64,000 nt of DNA. Source: Siphonodentalium dalli. Taxonomy: Eukaryota; Mollusca; Scaphopoda; Gadilida; Siphonodentaliidae. Numbering within the stretch: the first letter of the stretch is position 1; the number at the start of each line of letters is the position of its first letter. The notes under the pieces are model-generated. The model was not told the DNA's origin. It was given only the letters and a program-made list of their open reading frames with translations, and did no database searches. Both the position numbers and the translations under genes were made by a program. This document shows positions 62,601 to 64,000 of this stretch, piece after piece. The stretch spans positions 154,438,875 through 154,502,874 of the forward strand of contig CP136062.1 in assembly GCA_032622095.1 (NCBI GenBank). Direction: 5' to 3'.

Positions 62601-63435
62601 ATCGGTTCTTGTTCTGGAAAAAAAAAACATCGATATCAATCAATTATGTACATCTTGTATGGGCCAGCATCCCGATTATCGATAGAAAAGCAACAATTCA
62701 TTCCAAGAATACAAATTTGCTGTATATGAGAATAAATTTAGATTTATATTTTGGCTCAACTCCATATGTTTGTTCCCCACAAAAAAAAACGTTTTGGGAA
62801 TATAGGATTCATCTTTGTCCATTTGTGTGTGAGTGTGTCCATATTTGTTTTTTTTACCAGAAATATCAAGCCATGGCAGGCTAGCATAACCAATTTCACC
62901 ATCTGAGGACCTCATTCTGCTTATGCCTCATCTTCTTGGAAGTATTTATAGTCTCAAATTAACATTGTTTTTAGTTACTTTTTCTATATCTCCTAATTTG
63001 CAGACGATAAAATGCATAAACGAGGTGACTGATTTGTAAAGATCACCAACTTCAACTGGGGAACTTCAATCTGATCCTATGTCTCCCATAGCAATTGAGG
63101 TCCCCAGAGGGTGAATATCGTGATGCTAGCCTGCTGTGCGGGATACCATCACTAAATTTACCCTCTGAGGACCTCATTCTGCAAATGTCAGACACTAAAT
63201 TCAGACTTGAGAGATATGCGCTTCTTTCAACTTTTTCAAAACATGATTATGATGTAAATTTTCTCCTACTAAACTATTGGTGTATTGTACTCAGATTTGT
63301 TTATTTTCAGGCCATTTTCTGTGACACCGGTAATGGGAATTCTTGCAGTAAGTGACAGCATACAAGTTTCTGTGGAATTCAAAGCAACACAAGCTGGTGA
63401 TCATAAGACAGACCTTGTTCTCCACTACGATACAG
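47655..63435 (+). CDS. HYDIN: HYDIN, N-terminal exons; gene continues beyond the window
   Basis: Six exons: 47655-47810 (ATG at 47670; start could lie further upstream), 51904-52029, 59301-59420, 61160-61294, 62225-62424, 63311-63435. All have AG acceptors and GT donors; phases 0,0,0,0,2,1 join without a break into about 282 residues. The product follows the known HYDIN N-terminus in order: VIAPRNPKLVK, LTPSKYMFDM, LANTHVIRIPRKTELLDM, FQPFPSEVFFQNFEPYETYE, PLVLRNNDK, SPYFTIISPHDVGHKVGPG, ITEREKFVVPVQA, GARAVLDFPDDIHFPACPVK, LLIRNIGNREAKF, PFSVTPVMG and LVLHYDTG. From exon 3 on, this is the first ASH/MSP-like immunoglobulin-fold repeats. HYDIN (about 5100 residues in vertebrates) sits in the central-pair apparatus of motile 9+2 cilia. 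The introns contain several TTAA, TA and hAT-like elements. The missing part lies right of the window. Confidence 0.96.
48270..48618. mobile_element. TA-flanked MITE, CCGCTATTCTCAAAGTAATT ends
   Basis: TA|CCGCTATTCTCAAAGTAATT..GACCA is mirrored at the right by TGGTCAATTACTTTTAAGTA..TAGCGG|TA with a few mismatches. The interior repeats GATACCGCGG / GGTGATACC words. It lies in HYDIN intron 1. Confidence 0.75.
48957..49507. mobile_element. hAT-like MITE with perfect 8-bp duplication TACATGAT
   Basis: The element 48965-49499 (535 bp) has ends CAGGGTTCGCGCTG and CAGCGCAGACCCTG (inverted, one mismatch) flanked by TACATGAT on both sides (48957-48964, 49500-49507). CATTTGGCAAAA-type words repeat about six times under the two ends. 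It lies in HYDIN intron 1 and has no coding capacity. Confidence 0.9.
49676..49862. mobile_element. Decayed piggyBac-like MITE (family A)
   Basis: TTTACTAAATACTCGTTGACGAG at the left and ATAACTGAATGGGAGAATCAATTTGGTTAA at the right, read as separate words, match family A. The left TTAA is lost. Confidence 0.6.
49878..50338. repeat. 46-bp tandem repeat, about 10 copies
   Basis: The unit GGGACATATAATACATTTAT, then ATGCACTGATTGGTAGGGATG, AAGGA repeats almost without change. The first copy has an ACATGT insertion. It lies in HYDIN intron 1. Confidence 0.95.
50357..50545. mobile_element. Truncated double-hairpin TTAA MITE (family B), reverse orientation
   Basis: It starts TTAACCCTTCCATGACTGGA and carries parts of both hairpins. 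The far end stops at ACAGGACCTTTAATAC without the terminal TTAA. Confidence 0.75.
50546..51903. other. HYDIN intron sequence, nothing recognised
   Basis: AT-rich, with frequent ACATGTA words. No exon-like or element-like structure was found. Confidence 0.5.
52030..54732. other. HYDIN intron 2, first part, nothing recognised
   Basis: No protein-like segment between splice signals and no inverted-repeat element was found. The HYDIN product joins perfectly across the intron, so no exon is missing here. Confidence 0.6.
54733..55209. mobile_element. TTAA-flanked inverted-repeat element, AGGTACTCAACCCG ends
   Basis: TTAA|AGGTACTCAACCCG at the left is mirrored by CGGGTTGAGTACCT|TTAA at the right. 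Second-level mirrored blocks lie inside (CATCAAAGCTCAGATT; GACTCGAATCAAATATTT). It is a different family from A-C but uses the same TTAA signature. Confidence 0.8.
55278..55534. mobile_element. Double-hairpin TTAA MITE (family B)
   Basis: TTAAACCTATGACGAGAGC to CATGGAAGGGTTAA. Both hairpins are intact (55322-55392 and about 55418-55492). Confidence 0.82.
56148..56717. repeat. 285-bp tandem duplication containing a short MITE
   Basis: 56148-56432 is repeated as 56433-56717 with a single difference seen (ATATTGGC against ATATCGGC). Each copy includes the 87-bp GGTCCCAGCTCGAGG..CAAGATGGGACC element related to 16793-16954. Near-identity means the duplication is recent or an assembly artefact. 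Confidence 0.9.
56721..56981. mobile_element. Double-hairpin TTAA MITE (family B)
   Basis: TTAACCCCTTTAATGACGGG at the left and CAGTCATGAAAGGGTTA at the right (last A lost). Both hairpins are present. Confidence 0.8.
57120..57519. mobile_element. TTAA MITE (family C), nested in another repeat
   Basis: TTAACCCTTTACCCAACAGA to TTGTTGGGTAAAGGGTTAA, 400 bp, opposite orientation to 17798-18187 and closely matching it. The flanks (TGGAATATGATCTCTATGGG and AGATTCATGGCGAGATC) are contiguous in the copy at 46.3 kb, which provides an empty site. Confidence 0.88.
58103..58528. mobile_element. Hairpin-spacer-hairpin element (copy 5)
   Basis: Hairpin 58103-58212, spacer with GGTGATGTTCACCCATTGGG and AATTTGGGGATATAGAAA, hairpin 58430-58528. 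It lies in HYDIN intron 2. Confidence 0.8.
59011..59256. mobile_element. Double-hairpin TTAA MITE (family B), 45 bp before HYDIN exon 3
   Basis: ATAACCCTTTCATCATGGGA to CCCATCATGGAAGGGTTAA. The right end lies 45 bp upstream of the exon at 59301, within the zone where the branch point is expected. Confidence 0.78.
59930..60265. mobile_element. TTAA-flanked element, CCTCTTCGCTGCT ends
   Basis: TTAACCTCTTCGCTGCTATG is mirrored by AGCAGCGAAGAGGTTAA, with a further GATGTCC pair inside. 336 bp, piggyBac-like by target site, in HYDIN intron 3. Confidence 0.8.
60870..61117. mobile_element. Double-hairpin TTAA MITE (family B), 43 bp before HYDIN exon 4
   Basis: TTAAACCTTCCATGACTGGA to CCCATTATGAAAGGGTTAA, reverse orientation. 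The right end lies 43 bp upstream of the exon at 61160. Confidence 0.8.
62875..63200. mobile_element. Hairpin-spacer-hairpin element (copy 6), left hairpin truncated
   Basis: The right half of a hairpin (CATGGCAGGCTAGCATAACC) at 62875-62925, spacer with CATTGTTTTTAGTTACTTTT and TTGCAGACGATAAAATGC, hairpin 63085-63195. It lies in HYDIN intron 5, 110 bp before exon 6. Confidence 0.75.
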
Positions 63436-63615
63436 GTAAATATACTGTACTACAGGACTCAAATTATGGTGCCGACATTTCACAGGTCCCCTGGTGCGAC
63501 AACCCGCCACGAGTATCCACCTATCTACCAATATTGAGCATAGACTCACTTGCGAACAAAATTCATCAAAATCCCCTGTGCATGTTGATGTATCTACCGC
63601 ATGGATAAGTTGAAG

Positions 63616-63866
63616 ATCACCTAAGATATATATGAATAGGTGCACACTTTCAAAACCGGACAAACCCTTGTACAGATTCCCATCAAATATAGCATAGTAG
63701 CACTGCAGAATTACTCTGTTGAGGTCACACATTCAGGACCACACATGGTGAATCATTGTGACAAGTGGAATTCTGCAGTGCTAGCTATGCGTTATTTGAT
63801 GGATATCTGTTCAAGGGTTTGTCTGGTTTTGAAAGTGTGCACCTATTCATATATATCTTTGGTGAT
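63616..63866. mobile_element. Palindromic MITE with ~95-bp arms
   Basis: ATCACCTAAGATATATATGA..ATAGGTGCACACTTTC and onward to CAAATATAGCATAGTAGCAC is mirrored by the right side, ending CTTTGGTGAT. The arms are about 90% alike with a loop of about 50 bp. It lies just inside the intron after HYDIN exon 6. Confidence 0.8.
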
Positions 63867-64000
63867 ATTCATATATATCTTTATGCTGGAGATACATCAA
63901 ATTAAAGGTGCAATATGGTCTAAAGAAATGGTTATGTGGCATTATCTCAAGCAAAGGGGATTTTGATGAATTTTGATACAGTCACCATAAGCATTTTTAC

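Overview
The window is animal (metazoan) genomic DNA. Evidence: spliced genes with GT-AG introns, a BEL/Pao LTR retrotransposon, a tRNA-derived SINE, and a dense load of short inverted-repeat DNA transposons. The AT-rich composition, frequent ACATGTA-type words and a repeat ending in GTGAGCTAAAA suggest a marine lophotrochozoan-like invertebrate (mollusc or brachiopod grade). That placement is inference; the sequence does not fix the species.

Two host genes can be built exon by exon, and neither appears as a long single reading frame. On the minus strand, six exons between 44375 and 26304 give a complete 194-residue PRELID3/slowmo protein, a mitochondrial intermembrane-space lipid-transfer protein. 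On the plus strand, six exons from 47655 to 63435 give the N-terminal ~282 residues of HYDIN, the giant ciliary central-pair protein; the gene runs off the right edge. Their start codons lie 3.3 kb apart, head to head, so the stretch 44.4-47.6 kb should hold both promoters.

Layout: 1-3.5 kb, a BEL/Pao element (minus strand, gag and most of pol, two frameshifts). 3.5-26 kb, no convincing intact host gene: a 1.1 kb hAT-like element with a perfect 8-bp target duplication, a 2.45 kb inverted-repeat element, a foldback-like element whose arms are 16-bp repeat arrays, a 57-bp satellite, retrotransposon-like tails and a G-tract minisatellite. 26.3-44.4 kb, the PRELID3 gene, whose introns hold a 43-bp satellite, many palindromic repeats, and in intron 1 a 6.4 kb inverted-repeat element carrying a broken PHD/OTU-protease gene. 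44.4-63.4 kb, the shared upstream region and HYDIN introns, filled with TTAA-, TA- and 8-bp-duplication inverted-repeat elements.

The host genes are not functionally linked by any visible feature beyond divergent placement. The most unusual content is transposon-related: the PHD-OTU element inside PRELID3, TTAA-flanked elements sharing one double-hairpin module, and a 'hairpin-spacer-hairpin' family, one copy of which sits about 30 bp past the PRELID3 stop codon.
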